The notes: generated by a model not told the origin, from the letters alone. A stretch of DNA of 64,000 bases from Tragulus kanchil (GCA_022376925.1 JAIOJX010000001.1:1426001-1490000), one strand, 5' to 3'. Counted from the stretch's first letter, positions 1 through 11,330 are shown. A program made the numbers and translations.

Positions 1-88
1 AGAAGTGGCCCGCCCGCTCCCCTCCCTCCCCAACCCGATCCCCGTCCAAAATAAATAAATAAATAAATAAATCTTAAAAAAAAAAAAA
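1..88 (+). repeat. 3' end of the tRNA-Glu-derived SINE (long form), cut by window edge
   Basis: The GC-rich extension, an AATAAATAAATAAAT run and a terminal A-tract match the ends of the complete copies at 29401-29720 and 45252-45583. The 5' tRNA-like part lies outside the window. Confidence 0.85.
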
Positions 89-734
89 GAATGTTAATTC
101 GGTGTCTTAACAATACTGTGCATCCAGAACCTGAAACAGTGCCTGGCACATAAAAGGGATTTAATGAATGAATGGGGGTGGGGGAGGGAGTCACATCAGA
201 ATCAGAGGGTTCCTTGTTAACCACAGAAGTAGCACAAAGAGCATTGGATGAATTGGATGATAGCAGGAATTAGAGTAAAGTTGCTTTGACAGGTCTATCC
301 TGAACACTCCATTAGCTAAAACTTTTCTCATACTCTTATTTTTCCACATTAGCGTTGTGGGATCGTAAGTCCCAAATCACCTCTTCCAGGCAAGGGTAAG
401 TGCTGATTCGTTTGTGTTCCCACTGCCCCTTCTGCCTACCTACTCTAAAGCATCTCATACAACAATGACAGCTCTCAAAGTGCAGCCTCGGTATGCACCC
501 TCTTGCTCCAACCCAGTTTCTAGAAGGCCAAGGCTGTGATTCCTTGTTCAGTTTATTCCCTGCCCATTTGAAAGTGTGGCACAAGGTAGACTCAGGTGAA
601 AGAATGCCTTGGATAGGCCTCTTAAACTAAGGTCCCTTGCCCGGAACAATGTTAGGCAACTTTGCTGTTTCTACTGAAGGTGGTGATATGGAGAAAATGC
701 GAGTGCTGTGAAAGGCTTATAGCAATGTATTTTG
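89..734. other. MECP2 upstream flank with a MIR fragment
   Basis: About 118-175 reads like the 3' end of a MIR SINE on the + strand (an AACAGTGCCTGGCACATA motif followed by an AATGAATG tail). I recognise no gene in the rest, which leads into the CpG island. Confidence 0.5.
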
Positions 735-899
735 CGTGTTGGTGGATAGCGGGTCAAGGGACCGGGACGGTCGCGCAAACAGGCGTCCGGAGCCTAGGCC
801 TTCATTTGTCCCAGCATCAGCAAGGGCCCATTAATCCTTAATATTCAAATTCCGCCCACTAAACCACCCCTCGGCGCCCAAGCCACCACTTTTTCCCAA

Positions 900-1140
900 A
901 TGACGGCCGTTGGCAGCCAATCGGCAGCTAGACGGGGCGTCCGCCCCCTTTTCCCCTGCCGGAACGGACACGAAGTACCGCCAATTGTAGGTGTCGCCGC
1001 CGAGGCTCCGCCCCACCCCAGCCGCCTCACCCAATGGCGGGTCGGCTCGCGCCAGTCCCGGGGGCGGGGCGCAGGCGCGCAGGTGCAGCTGAGCGCAGGC
1101 CGGCTTGGAGGGCGGGGCGCGACGTCGGCCGTGCGGGGTC
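900..1140 (+). promoter_or_regulatory. MECP2: MECP2 core promoter: CCAAT and GC boxes, no TATA
   Basis: CCAAT pentamers lie at 917-921, 981-985 and 1031-1035. GC boxes lie at 1008-1014 (reverse), 1060-1070 and 1111-1118. There is no TATA box at a suitable distance from exon 1. This is a typical TATA-less, Sp1/NF-Y-style CpG-island promoter, as described for mammalian MECP2. The motifs are visible in the sequence; factor binding is inferred. Confidence 0.75.
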
Positions 1141-1206
1141 TCGGCGTCGGCGGCGCGCGCGCTCCCTCCTCTCGGAGAGAGGGTTGTGGTAAAAGCCGTC
1201 CGGAAA
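1141..1206 (+). other. MECP2: MECP2 exon 1 5' untranslated region
   Basis: The stretch before the start codon follows the mammalian MECP2 5' UTR that I recall (CTCCCTCCTCTCGGAGAGAG, then GTGGTAAAAGCCGTCCGG). The exact transcription start cannot be read from sequence, and MECP2 initiation is usually spread over several positions. Confidence 0.7.
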
Positions 1207-1268
1207 ATGGCCGCCGCCGCCGCTGCCGCGCCGAGCGGAGGAGGAGGAGGAGGCGAGGAGGAGAGACT
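1207..1268 (+). CDS. MECP2: MECP2 exon 1 coding part, start of MeCP2-e1
   Basis: MeCP2 is a nuclear protein that binds methylated CpG and recruits NCoR/SMRT corepressors; it is abundant in neurons and X-linked, and loss causes Rett syndrome in humans. The ATG at 1207 opens the e1-specific N terminus: Met, seven Ala, Pro-Ser, six Gly, three Glu, Arg, then two bases of a Leu codon. This equals the human e1 N terminus as I know it. The exon ends at 1268 before a GTGAGT donor. Joined to exon 3, which in mammals starts GGAAGAAAAG, the split codon becomes CTG and the frame continues LEEKSED. The GCC/GCT and GGA runs are slippage-prone triplet tracts. No domain is encoded here; the methyl-binding and repression domains lie in exons 3-4 outside the window. 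Confidence 0.95.
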
Positions 1269-4200
1269 GTGAGTGGGACCGCCGCGGCTGCGGGCGGGGG
1301 CCCTTGCTGGGGGGCGGGGGGTAGGGGCGGGACGTGGCGCGGGAGGGGCCCGCGGGGTCGGGCGACACGGCTGGCGGATGGCGTCCCTCCTCTCTACCCT
1401 CCCCCTCCCGCTGGTGACGGCCCCCCACCGGCCCGTTACCCGCACTTGCGGGTGACCGTCCTCGGCGCGGCCTCCTAGGGCTGCCTTCGCCTGGTTCTCC
1501 CCGCCCTCCCGCCGTCGGCGCGCATCCCGGCCCCGGGGCCCGAGGGCGCCCCTGTCGCCGGGGCTTCGCCGGTCGGGGCTGCGCGCGCGTCGTGCCCTTC
1601 GCGGGGCTTCGGGCCCGCGGCGCCGTCGCGCGCCCGCGGCCCCGGCCTCTCCCTGGCTCGCGCTTTCCCATCTCCCTCCCTCGCGCGCCCCCTCTCCCGT
1701 TACTCGGCCCCCCCACTGGCGCGCGTGCGCAGTCCGCCGCCCGTCGGGAGAGTGCGCCACAAGGGCTCCCGGGCTCTCACCCCCATCTCCAGGCTTTGCC
1801 TCCCCCTCCTTCTCGCCCATTCCATGACTTTCTGCTCCCCCGCCCCCCCCGCGAGAGCGTTCCTTTCGCATCTAGCAGGAACAAGTAGGTGGGAGTTATT
1901 GTCCACCCACAAAAGGCACCAGGCATTGTGTTCCTGGCCCCACAGCTCATCAGAAAGAGGCGGTTATAGTTGCCATCGGGAGCCGTGGGGAAGGGGACTG
2001 TGTGTCCGGCAGTGCAGGAGGCTCTTCGATGGGCGTCCGCCCCCGGGCGTTTGGGGGTGCCATGGCCCCAGAGTACGAGCGCCCTCCTGTCCTCCCCCCC
2101 TCCGTCGCCGGCGATCTTCCAGTTACATAAGTGGAGTGGGACTCGGTCTGTGACGGGCTTCCATAGTCCTGGAGCGCGCCCTACTCAAGATCACCAGTAC
2201 CAGATGGGGCAAGTTCACCACGTCGCTGTGGTTCCTATCAGTTGGTCCTTGAAAGTTTATTTTCTTTTTAGTTTGGGTCTGAGTCACCCAAACCGAAACT
2301 CAGGTGACTTATTCGTGGCAATGTTTTTGTGGTTTTGCACTGAAGATTTAAGGTCATTGTAAAGAGTTTAAAGATTGCTTTTACAGAGGAAACGGTGCAG
2401 GGCATTGCTGAGTATGGGTTCCAGGGGGGAAGGCTGGCTCTGGAGTACACACCTCGGTGACCGTCGCTTCTGTTACGGTGTGTTCGGCGTGGATCGGTCA
2501 CAGCAGAAATGGGCTCCAGCACAAAACTAATATTCCTGACTCATGGTCAGGCACATGTGTGCCTCTGGTGTTTCCAGGAACAGGAACCAGGCTCTGCAGA
2601 GCCGTTCAGAGCTGTGTGTCTGCTGGGCGGGATCGGTGTCCCCAGTTGTGAGGTGGCAGCATCAGATTCAGGGGGCGGTTGGTGATGGTGGAACCGAACC
2701 TGCTCAGCTTTGAGGCTGAGTAGCTTAGACCTTTAGGACTCAGGCAAGTTTTAGGCATTTTGCTGTATTACAGAAATGAAGCACATTCTGGCGTTGGTGG
2801 TAACAATCAGTATTAAAAGGCAGTTACTGTACAGGAGAGATTTGGGTTCCACTGCCAGAATCTTTATCTGCATCTGAGTGATTTCAACTAAGAATAACTT
2901 CTAACCTCTTGGGTCCTTTGAAATATGCTGAGTCTTCATTTTTTTAAAAAAAAAATCTGTTTTTTTTTTTAATATCTTCTGGGAATTTCCACTAGGGATT
3001 TAGGGAATTAGGCTTATTTATGGGCTTTTAAGAACTTCTCAGTCTGAGTCAGGGAGCCTAGGAAAGATTTGCTTCTGTTTTGTACCCAGACACATCAGAA
3101 CCTCAGAGGGCACAGTCAGTCTCCTAGGAGTAGAGTTGACTAAGTAAGTGGCCACAGAACACCCTTTCGTGCTGTATCAGCTAGGTGACGGTTCGCTGAG
3201 GTGCATTGCTGACTGCACGCGCGTGCACACACAAGCCTCACTTGATGAAGATTCCGGAGTTTGTACCTCTGAGCCTGAGACACGACAGGGCAAGGGCTCT
3301 GTTTTGTTTTGCGTCGTCGGCAGTGCATTAGCTCTTGGGTGCCACTCCAGTAAGTTGTTCCATCATATCCCTGTCACTTTCAACTGCAGCAGCTTCCAGA
3401 ATACAGTTTCTCTGCAAAGTGCCCGGTGGCCTCTTAAGTCACGGTGTTCTAACAGCTTGAGGAAAAGCTCTGTGGCTTTCTTGCCAATACTAGCCTGTCA
3501 CCCCATGCTCGTTTTTGTTGTTAGATTTGCCTGAAATGCTTTAGAGTCCCGGGTCTTTGTTTCACCTGACAGAGCATGATGCAGTCCAACCACACTCCAG
3601 CTTTTGCACCGCTTATGTTTTGGGAGGGTTCGAGTACAGTTTTGCGTTTCATTTGCAATGTCCAGCCACAGCCATTCTTCCCCTGCTGGCCCTGCCTGTT
3701 TGGCTGAATCTAGTGGGATGCGGAGGCAGGCTGTGGAATTTGACAGAGGAACCGGCTAGATGAGTCCAATAGGATGTTGCCCCTTCCCGAATACCCCTTC
3801 CTCCACGTGGAGATGGAATGAGAAGCTCGTTTCTTGAACCTAAAATAAAGAAGAGCAGATCGAAAAGTGTTAGTTCCTTACTGGAGGCCGATTTCCACCA
3901 CTAGTACACCTGCGTGGGACTATGTACATGATAAATGATGTCTCCTGGAACCTGTGATCTTTTGTAAAGGTGAATATCAGTGAAAATCTTTTAATTGGCT
4001 AAGAGCAGTTTGTGGCCAGCCTGCCTGAATTCTCTATGAGAAGAGTATAGAAAGTGTTTGACATTTGTAGTAACTCGTGTTTTTAGCGCAGAGAGGACAA
4101 AGCGGTCCTGAGCTGGCGGCTCCGGGGAGCGGGGCAGGCACTGTGTGCTCTCCCCGCCCGCTTTGCTGGTGACATGTGTGCAGACCAGCCTTGTGTGGCT

Positions 4201-5945
4201 GGCAGGCGCAACCTTTTTGCTTGGGTAGAGCATTCTGGCTGCTCCAGTGGAAGGGCCTCCTCCTCAGGGCTTCTGCAGCAGTCCCCTGCGGTCCAGCTGT
4301 CGCTGTCACCACTGTGCCTTTCCCTCGGTTCAGGTAGGATGGAGTTTCTCTTCCTTGGATTCCCTGACACAAAAGCTGTGCTCTTCTGCCTTTATTGGGC
4401 AAGGAGCCTCTTCCTATTGAAAGCTTGATCTGCATGGTATTGCTTAAATGCTTGGTTCTACCCCTTTGGTAGTGCGTGCGGTGTGGAGGGGAACTGAGTG
4501 AGAATGGGAGTTTGGGGGCTGATAGGGCATGCCCACTCCCACGTTTAAGGGGTTGGGTGTGTGACCATTCTACAGAATAGAGCTTTGGCCTTTCTCATGT
4601 AGGCACTTTGGTTTTGCTGGTGTGCGCGTCTGTCTAGCAGAGCTGTCTTGTAGTTCTGCAGAAGTTCGGGCTTTTGGGACAAAGCCTTAGGAAGACCTCC
4701 GTGCCTGAGAGCCGAGTGAGGGTGCTGCATATCCGGGCTTGTAAAGCACTGCATTATTGGCTCTTCACCTGTGCGCTCTCATTTGCTGACTCCTTCCCCC
4801 CCCCTCCCCAAAATCTTGAGTTATCAGACATCTTCAACTCTCAGAGCTAGAAGGAACCTTAGTCCAGGTCCCTCAGTTTACAAATAAAAATACAATTTGC
4901 CCCCCAAAAAATGCAGCTGTGAGTTGTGGATTTCCTAGGGCCTCCCAGCCAGGATGCCAGGATGAATAATGCTGTAACCTTGACTTCTGGGATTTCAACT
5001 CATTCTGTGACTTGACTGTTCAAGGGAAATCTGAGGCCTCACTGCACCTCGATAGATAATTCCAGGTACCATCCTGGTAGTTACAGACTGGCAGTGAAAG
5101 ACTTGGTTGGTGTTGCCCTTCCTCTGGGTTAGATTACATGAGTAATTGTGTGAATAGTCTCTTAAGTTGTACACGCTAGACTTTTTTTAGTCCAGAGATA
5201 AAATGCAGCTCTTGGACCAGCAAGGTATCAGAGATGAGCTAATATTGGGCGGTTTAGGTTTTACCAGTGAAATGCTGGTTTTCTTGATGGAAAGTGGAGT
5301 GACAGAAGACCTTCTTAGAACATGTGTTCAAACGCAGTATCAAACTATGAACTCAGTTGTTGAACAGTTTGACTCACTGAGAAGCTTAAAAGCGAGTGCT
5401 TAAAAACAGACTTCTGTATTTTCGAGGATGGCTGAGGATCTCCCAGGTACTTGGTTTCTGTCGGTGCCACCTCTCTTCTCTCAGGGCTCAGCGCTCTTCA
5501 TGGAACGTCACAGCAGTTTGTTGCAACTTCAGCTGCTTGAAAATGAAGGGAGACTGACTCTGGATTTCATGTGTTCTTGGGATGGCATTTTGATGTTGCA
5601 TGTTCTCTTGAACATGTCTTTTCTTCCTGAGTATTTCTGTATGACATGTTGCAAGAAATACTTAACCAGAGATCGCTTACTAACTATATGCTTTATAGTG
5701 TCAAAATGTCCCTCGGGGTGACAAGACCTGTGATAGTGTCAGTACTAACACTCATGAATCTTTCCTTTTGCACTGTGTGTTATGTGCCAGTAAATTCCAG
5801 TTTATCCTTTGTGTCTAGCTAGGTAAGCTGGGAAACAGCATAGTACTTTGTCTGAATGTTTATCTTCTAAATGTCCCAAATAGCCCTGGGAAAAAGGTCG
5901 TTCAGCACAATGGGGGCTTTCAACTTACGATTTTCTTTGTTTTAG
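1269..5945 (+). other. MECP2: MECP2 intron 1 (4.68 kb)
   Basis: The intron is bounded by a GTGAGT donor at 1269 and a TTTTAG acceptor ending at 5945. The first 900 bp are CpG island. The rest holds short A/T runs (about 2940-2975), a C/T-rich run near 4795-4808 and a possible ancient transposon relic around 4820-4900. One unexplained short open frame lies at 5203-5403. I recognise no other gene. It contains none of the young SINEs that crowd intron 2. Confidence 0.9.
5203..5403 (+). other. Unrecognised 66-codon open frame in MECP2 intron 1
   Basis: An ATG-to-TAA frame of 66 codons starts QLLDQQGIRDELILGG and contains a helical-looking FTSEMLVFLMESGV stretch. Its composition looks like a soluble helical protein rather than translated repeat. 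It lies just after a T-run ending in TTTTTTTAG (5182-5190), which resembles a splice acceptor. I do not recognise a family. It could be a retro-fragment, a cryptic exon or chance. Confidence 0.2.
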
Positions 5946-6043
5946 GCTCCATAAAAGTACAGACTCACCAGTTCCTGCTTTGATGTGACATGTGACTCCC
6001 CAGAATACATCTTGCTTCTGTAGACCAGCTCCAACAAGATTCC
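5946..6043 (+). other. MECP2: MECP2 exon 2, untranslated part
   Basis: The acceptor AG is at 5944-5945. The exon begins GCTCCATAAAAGTACAGACT and closely follows human exon 2. Total exon length to 6069 is 124 bp, the length known for mammalian exon 2. In exon-2-containing mRNA this part is 5' UTR for MeCP2-e2. Confidence 0.93.
5983..5995 (+). promoter_or_regulatory. MECP2: Start-stop upstream ORFs in the MeCP2-e2 leader
   Basis: ATG at 5983 is followed directly by TGA (5986-5988), and a second ATG at 5990 by TGA (5993-5995). The first pair is in frame with the e1 ATG when exon 1 is spliced to exon 2, so it also ends a 34-codon upstream ORF beginning at 1207. Such elements normally lower initiation at the downstream ATG (6044). 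The codons are seen; the translational effect is inferred. Confidence 0.8.
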
Positions 6044-6069
6044 ATGGTAGCTGGAATGTTAGGGCTCAG
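6044..6069 (+). CDS. MECP2: MECP2 exon 2 coding part, start of MeCP2-e2
   Basis: ATG at 6044 encodes MVAGMLGL plus the first two bases of an Arg codon, then a GTAAGT donor at 6070. This is the known N terminus of the classical MeCP2-e2 isoform (MVAGMLGLREEK). The two isoforms differ only in these N-terminal residues and share everything from exon 3 on. The start context TCCATGG is reasonable. The reading frame would be restored by an exon 3 starting GGAAGAA, as for e1. Confidence 0.95.
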
Positions 6070-7531
6070 GTAAGTAACCTTCCTTTTTTTTTTTTTAGTA
6101 TATGTCCTGGTTTGGCCATCTGTTTTTAAAAAAAAAAAAAAGGAATAAAACAAGATATACTACTCTTGAACAGTATAAAAGTACCCCAAAGACTAAAGAC
6201 ATAACTGTGCCAAACTGTGCCATATAATAAAAAAAAGTCACTTCCCTGAGCCCTGAAAGGTCAGTTTGGGTAAGGCTACTTGGTAGCCACAGTGTGATCT
6301 GGGGGCGGGTGTCAGATTAGAGCTGGAACTGGTGACCTGCACCTTCAGTTCACCTTCAGGCAGGTCAGCTGAGCTGAGAGCACTTTTACTGAGCTCTTCA
6401 CCTGCTGCTGCTGCTATCGCCTAGCGGCCTTCAGCGTGGTGCTTTGTTTGCTTTGGTTTTGGGTAAATGACTTCCTGGTCAACATTAGTGAGTAGCAGTA
6501 ATGCATTTTCAGATGTGGGAGCCAGCGTCTGATCCTCTAGAAGGATGACCTCCTGAAGGCTGTTGCCAGACAAGAGGAGCCCATGGCAAATGGCGTTTGC
6601 TTGCCACACTCCTCCCACAGGGCCTGCGGAGAGCACCCACTTCTGGCTCTTCAGACTCTAGAGTAGAATGAATGCCTTTTGAAAAGCTGGAACGCTAGGC
6701 CATTTGACATTCAGGGGCTCTGTCAGCTGTGCTCTGGGCTACTCTGGCGCCACTGCCTGGAGTTGAATTTTGTAAAAACGAGTGGTTCCTTAATTTCTAA
6801 ACTGCTAGGCTTAGTATCTTAAGCTTTTTTTAGAGTCCACATCCACGTTTGATACTTTGACATCTGGATTTCAAACATTCCGTGTGGTAAGACTGAACAT
6901 TCTAATTTTATTTTTCCATTTCTTTTCCAAAGAACAAAATGTGAGTCTACATAAATGCTGCCATTGTGATTCCAGCTGAGACCCTCAAGCAGTACTTTGT
7001 TATATCTCTGTAGTGATTTCTGATGCTTAAGTCTAAAGCTGTGTGGACGTCTGTAGCAGCCTATTTCAGGGCTGTGCAAGGGACAGGGTTTGGGTGGAGG
7101 AGAATAAAAGGTATAGAAGGAAGTGAAGAGCATCACACTGCCTCCACGTCCCAAATTTGGTTCTTCTGATCCTGTGACTCAAATCGTCATTCCCATTTAC
7201 CACTGTGGGGTGTGCTCTGGGCCCTGCTAACAGGGCATTCTTTGTACACCACGTATTTATGCTGGTGGGAGTTTTGTGCCTGGTGCTTTGTGCATTGTCT
7301 CAGAAATTGTGTGGACTAAATGTAATGAAGACAGTGAATGGATTTCCTCTGGTAGATATTAGGCCTGAAGGGGTGATTTATGTTTTTAATAGTCTTTTTC
7401 TTGGATTACAAATGGATTTTATAAAACAGAACGGTGGTGACTATATAGTTTCTTCTGAGAAGTGTAGAAAGGAAGATATGTTTTTAAAAAGATCTCTTAT
7501 TACTTATGAATGGGAGAGACATGGCCATTTA
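6070..7531. other. Intron 2 start, no recognised element
   Basis: Only a T-run (about 6085-6098), an A-run (about 6127-6141) and a short CTG run near 6405 stand out. I see no coding or repeat signature. Confidence 0.5.
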
Positions 7532-7545
7532 AGCTTCAAGGAACT

Positions 7546-7801
7546 CTTTTTTTGGCCACATCTGTTGATCTTTCATTTATTTATCTTTGTTCTTTGGCCC
7601 GTGTGGGCCTCCCATCACAGCGGCCTCCCTCGTCGCAGAGCACTGGCTCTGGGCGCGTGCGCTCCAGAGCTCCGGCTTGGTAGTTGGACACATCAGCCCA
7701 GCTGCTCCGCGGCAGGTGGGATCCTCCCAGGCCAGGGATCGAACTGGCACTCCTTGCCCTGCAAGGCGGTGTCCTTACACACCGGACCATCAGGAAAGCC
7801 C
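7546..7801 (-). repeat. tRNA-Glu-derived SINE, short form
   Basis: The SINE head (reverse of GGGCTTTCCTGATGGTCC) is at 7801 and the tail T-run at 7546. It is flanked by a perfect 14-bp target-site duplication AGCTTCAAGGAACT at 7532-7545 and 7802-7815, which fixes both ends. Confidence 0.92.
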
Positions 7802-7879
7802 AGCTTCAAGGAACTTTGAAGGGAGTTCTCAAAGGACAGAACCTGTCTGTAATAGATCCATATCTTGCTATTTTTCTTT

Positions 7880-8665
7880 TCCTTTTTAATAAATTACAAA
7901 AATAATACATGCTTTTTTTATATAGAAAATTCAAACTGTTTTAAAGTATATCAAGTGTAAAAGCAAAAGCTCGCATTACTCTCTATACCCACTCCCCAGA
8001 GTAACTGCCATTAATAGTTTAACATAGATCCTTTTGAATCTTCTCAGGCTATGCAGATATGTACCTATTGTATTTTGACAGCATGAGGATAGCATTGTAT
8101 GGATCCTGCATCTATCCATGTGATACATTTCTTTGCCTCATTTCTGTTAAATAGGAGCGTGGTTTGGTGCCGTCTTACTGTCATGCATTGTTCCCTTTTG
8201 GTTTTCCCAATGGTTCACTATTAAAGATGCTATTGGATTGAATGTCCTCTTGTGCCAGTCCTTTTGGAGAATGGCTGCCTAGACTTGGAGTTGCTGGTGG
8301 GTACTTAACCACATCACCTTCCAAAATGTCTGTCCCATTTCCCATGACAGTCTTAGCAAGTGCAACTTCCCATACCCTGGCAGAATTGGATATCCATTTA
8401 AAATTTGTGCTCCTTGGATTATTACTCGGGCTGAACATCAGTAGTCATTGGCCATTTTTATTTGGTTTTTGTGAATTGCCTGTTCATGTACTGCATTTAT
8501 TCTTCCATCAGGATATTTCTTTTTAAGTTAATTTATAACTCTTAATGTATAAAGGATATTAATTGTCATCATGTAGATATTTTTCTTGTTTTGTTATATA
8601 TGACATGGCATTATTCATCTATATTTTCTTTCTTCCTGAAAAACTTGATGATGTTCTGTATTCAT
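7880..8665 (+). repeat. Ancient L1 (L1M-type) 3' UTR relic
   Basis: Phrases typical of old mammalian L1 3' ends appear in order: the start of a 'GGCTGAACATC' section, 'TTGGCCATTTTTATTTGG' and 'GTGAATTGCCTGTTCATG'. Subfamily not assigned. Confidence 0.55.
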
Positions 8666-9164
8666 AAACACCTACGTATTTGATACAGGCAGAAGAACCT
8701 TATAGGTAAGTTGTCTTGTACTTTTTGTAGAGTAGTGGAAATCCTTGTTTTTGTGTTGAACTTTGGGATGGGGTGAGGTCTGGAGCCCAGCTGGCCAGTT
8801 CCGTCATAACCGCTTGGTGAGCCAGTCATCTCTTCTTCACCTTTATTACTTGCTGACCTTAAGTGAACACAGCTTCTCTTACTTTTTTCTTTCTGAATTT
8901 TTTTCTCTGTGAGGCTCTTGATGGCAAGCCTGTCAGCAGATCATCATTTATTCATTTACCCAACAAATGTTTTAGCCCCTGATTTGAGCTGGGGTGGTGC
9001 CGGGCCCTTCAAGTTCTGCCTTCCTGAATGGGCATGGGGTGCTTGGGAAGGCAGCAGAGGTCATGATGCCAGCTGCATGACTACAGTGCTCATTCTGGAA
9101 GACTTACTAGTAGATCTTCACAAAAGTAGGTTTTAAGATGAACCAGGAAGAATCCAGAGGGTAT

Positions 9165-9180
9165 ATGTGTGTGTGTGTGT
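9165..9180. repeat. (TG)n microsatellite
   Basis: A short TG run lies just upstream of the SINE at 9201. Confidence 0.8.
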
Positions 9181-9200
9181 TTTTGTTGTTAGGTTTTGTG

Positions 9201-9462
9201 TTTTTTTTTTTTTTGGCCACTTCTATTGATCTTTCATTTATTTATCTTTGTTCTTTGGCTCCTGTGGGCCTCCCATCACGGTGGCCTCTCTCGTTGCAGA
9301 GCACTGGCTCTGGCGCATGCGCTCCAGAGCTCTGGCTCGGTGATTGGACACATCGGTCCAGCCGCTCCGCGGCACGTGGGATCCTCCCAGGCCAGGGATC
9401 GAACTGGCGCCCCTTGCGCTGTAAGGTGGTGACCTTACCCACTGGACCACCAGGGAAGCCCC
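9201..9462 (-). repeat. tRNA-Glu-derived SINE, short form
   Basis: Full-length reverse copy: T-run tail, body with CGCATGCGCTCCAGAGC, B-box region and head GGGGCTTCCCTGGTGG reversed at 9462. A small deletion (CTCTGGCGC for CTCTGGGCGC) is present. Confidence 0.9.
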
Positions 9463-9949
9463 ATGTGTGTGTTTTAAATTCTGATGCAGAAGCTGGAGCT
9501 TTATAGTAGACTGCAGCATAAGCATAGTTTGTTTTCTAACTTGTTTAATTGTGGGCTGATTTGTGTCTTGATTTATGATGAGGGCTTTTTTGTGTTAAAA
9601 TACTTCTATATTCAACTGTCTTGGTTGTGATGGAATAAAAGTTGCGTGCTGTTAAAAATGGTAATTTTCTTCTATGATGATTTTGAAGCTTTCTGTAATA
9701 GCTGATAAAAATAAAGACAGGGTTTTGGTGAATATAAGGGAAACAAGTGTAATTTTTTGTAGCTTGAATCATTTAAATCTAATAAGTACCCTCAAAACTG
9801 AAGTGGAATCCTAATTTTTTTTTACTTAAAGAAATGATGTAAATGGTGTGATTAAGGAAACGACTTCTTGTATAAGGCTAAGGTTTTTAATGATAATTAA
9901 AAATAGTTAGGTATGTAGTACAGCATTAAAAAGGTGGCATAAAAGGTTG
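9463..9949. other. AT-rich intronic stretch
   Basis: No recognisable gene or repeat. Confidence 0.4.
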
Positions 9950-10695
9950 TATGGTATAAGATCTCCTTGCCACCCTGTCCCGAGACATCCATTTCTCTCC
10001 CTGAAGGCAACCATCTTTATCAGTTTCTGATTCATCTGTGAGTGTGTGTGTGTGATTTTTAAACTATAAAATGTTCATAGCAGAGAGGTTCCTGTTACAG
10101 CTATTAAGTGTACAGGTCAGTGATGCCGAGCACGTTCTCGTTATGGCGCCGCCGTCGGCGCTGTGTGTCTCCGGAGGCTGGGATGATCCCCACTCACGAG
10201 CGCTCCCCGGTCCTCCTCCTTCCCCAGCCCCTGGCAGTCACTCATCTACTTTATCTCCTATGAAGTGGGCTATTCTAGATACCTCATATTATTATATATT
10301 TTTATATATGTGTTTATGTATATATTTTGTGTGTGTGTTTACCAAATAGTAAAATACTGTACACATTCACACAGTTTGCTCTTTCTAGTTAATGTATCTT
10401 GATGCTTTTTGGTATCGATTTCTGTAGAAGCCACATCACTCATTTTAAGGGTTTGGGGTAGTAGTCCATTATGGATACACCATAATTTTATAAATATCTC
10501 TTTCTGGATATTTATGTTTCCCATGTTTTTTATTTGTTTAATGCTGTAGTGAATAGTCTTTTATGTAATACCATTTTTCACAGCCAAGTTTAACTGTAGG
10601 AGAAATTCTTAGAGATGGAACTTACTGGGTCAAAGGGTATATAGATTTTAAACTTGGATAAATATTGCTAAATCAAGAATGGCCTTTCAATTGCA
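9950..10695 (+). repeat. Ancient L1 (L1M-type) 3' UTR relic
   Basis: It follows the conserved order of old L1 3' UTRs: 'TATTAAGTGTACAGGTCAGTG', 'CCCCTGGCAGTC', 'GGGCTATTCTAGATACC', 'GTGAATAGTCTTTTATG', 'ACTGGGTCAAAGGGTAT'. An odd CpG-rich patch lies at about 10125-10200. Confidence 0.6.
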
Positions 10696-11074
10696 CAGTT
10701 TTAGAGAAAAAATACATATGAGTAGATAAGCACAAATTTGTAGAGACTAGAGAGCTCTTTGTTAGGGTAGAAAGAAACTATTTTCAGCAGTAAGTATGAG
10801 AAAACAAAACTTCAGAAGCTTCCATTTCATGACCTTGTGTGAGCAGAGGAGGTGAGACAGGGCCCTGTATTTGGCAAGGAGAACTTCAACCTGTTCTCAT
10901 CTGTGGCTCTTGAGGAAAGTCGAGTGGTTTACTTTGTTCTAAGTTGCAGAGCGCTGCAGCCGCTGGACGTTCTGTCTGGTTGTGTTGTAACGTCGTAAGG
11001 AATATCCTGGAAGTGTTTGGGACCATATTGCTGTCGTTTCATTTCTCTGATTGTGATGCTCTTTATATGGCAGT

Positions 11075-11330
11075 ACTTTATTCATTTACCCTGTACTAAT
11101 TGAGCATCTATTGTTTGTCAGTTCCTGTCTTAGATGCTAGGGATTATTCATACACTCAGTGATCTTCTGGTCTAAAAGAAGTCAGGCAGATAGACCCGAA
11201 TTTTACAGGAGGCTCAGTGGGGCAGTGGCCACTGGGAGTGCACGTAAACATTAGACAGATCCCACCTAGACCTTGTGCTAGCGTCAGGGAAGAGACTTCT
11301 TTGAAGAGTGACCCCCACGCCGAGACCTAA
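11075..11330 (-). repeat. L2-like relic
   Basis: Reverse-orientation L2 hallmark: ATTCATTTACC, then ATTGAGCATCTATTGTTTGTCAG, then 'CTTAGATGCTAGGGAT'. Old and diverged. Confidence 0.45.

Larger units (their letters stand above)
735..2175. promoter_or_regulatory. CpG island spanning MECP2 promoter, exon 1 and start of intron 1
   Basis: CpG density rises sharply near 735-790, stays very high through exon 1 to about 1860, and fades by about 2175. The rest of the window is CpG-poor except inside SINEs and a few small patches. Edges are estimated by eye. Long open frames on both strands here are a by-product of GC richness and are not genes. Confidence 0.85.

Noticed and set aside
831..1912. Long open frames on both strands across the CpG island (up to 346 codons)
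   Set aside because: GC-rich, stop-poor DNA over the MECP2 promoter and exon 1. Composition is Arg/Pro/Gly-rich and the real exon 1 uses another, short frame.
7205..7819. 204-codon + strand frame
   Set aside because: Its second half is translated SINE (7546-7801) and its first half has no family resemblance or splice support.
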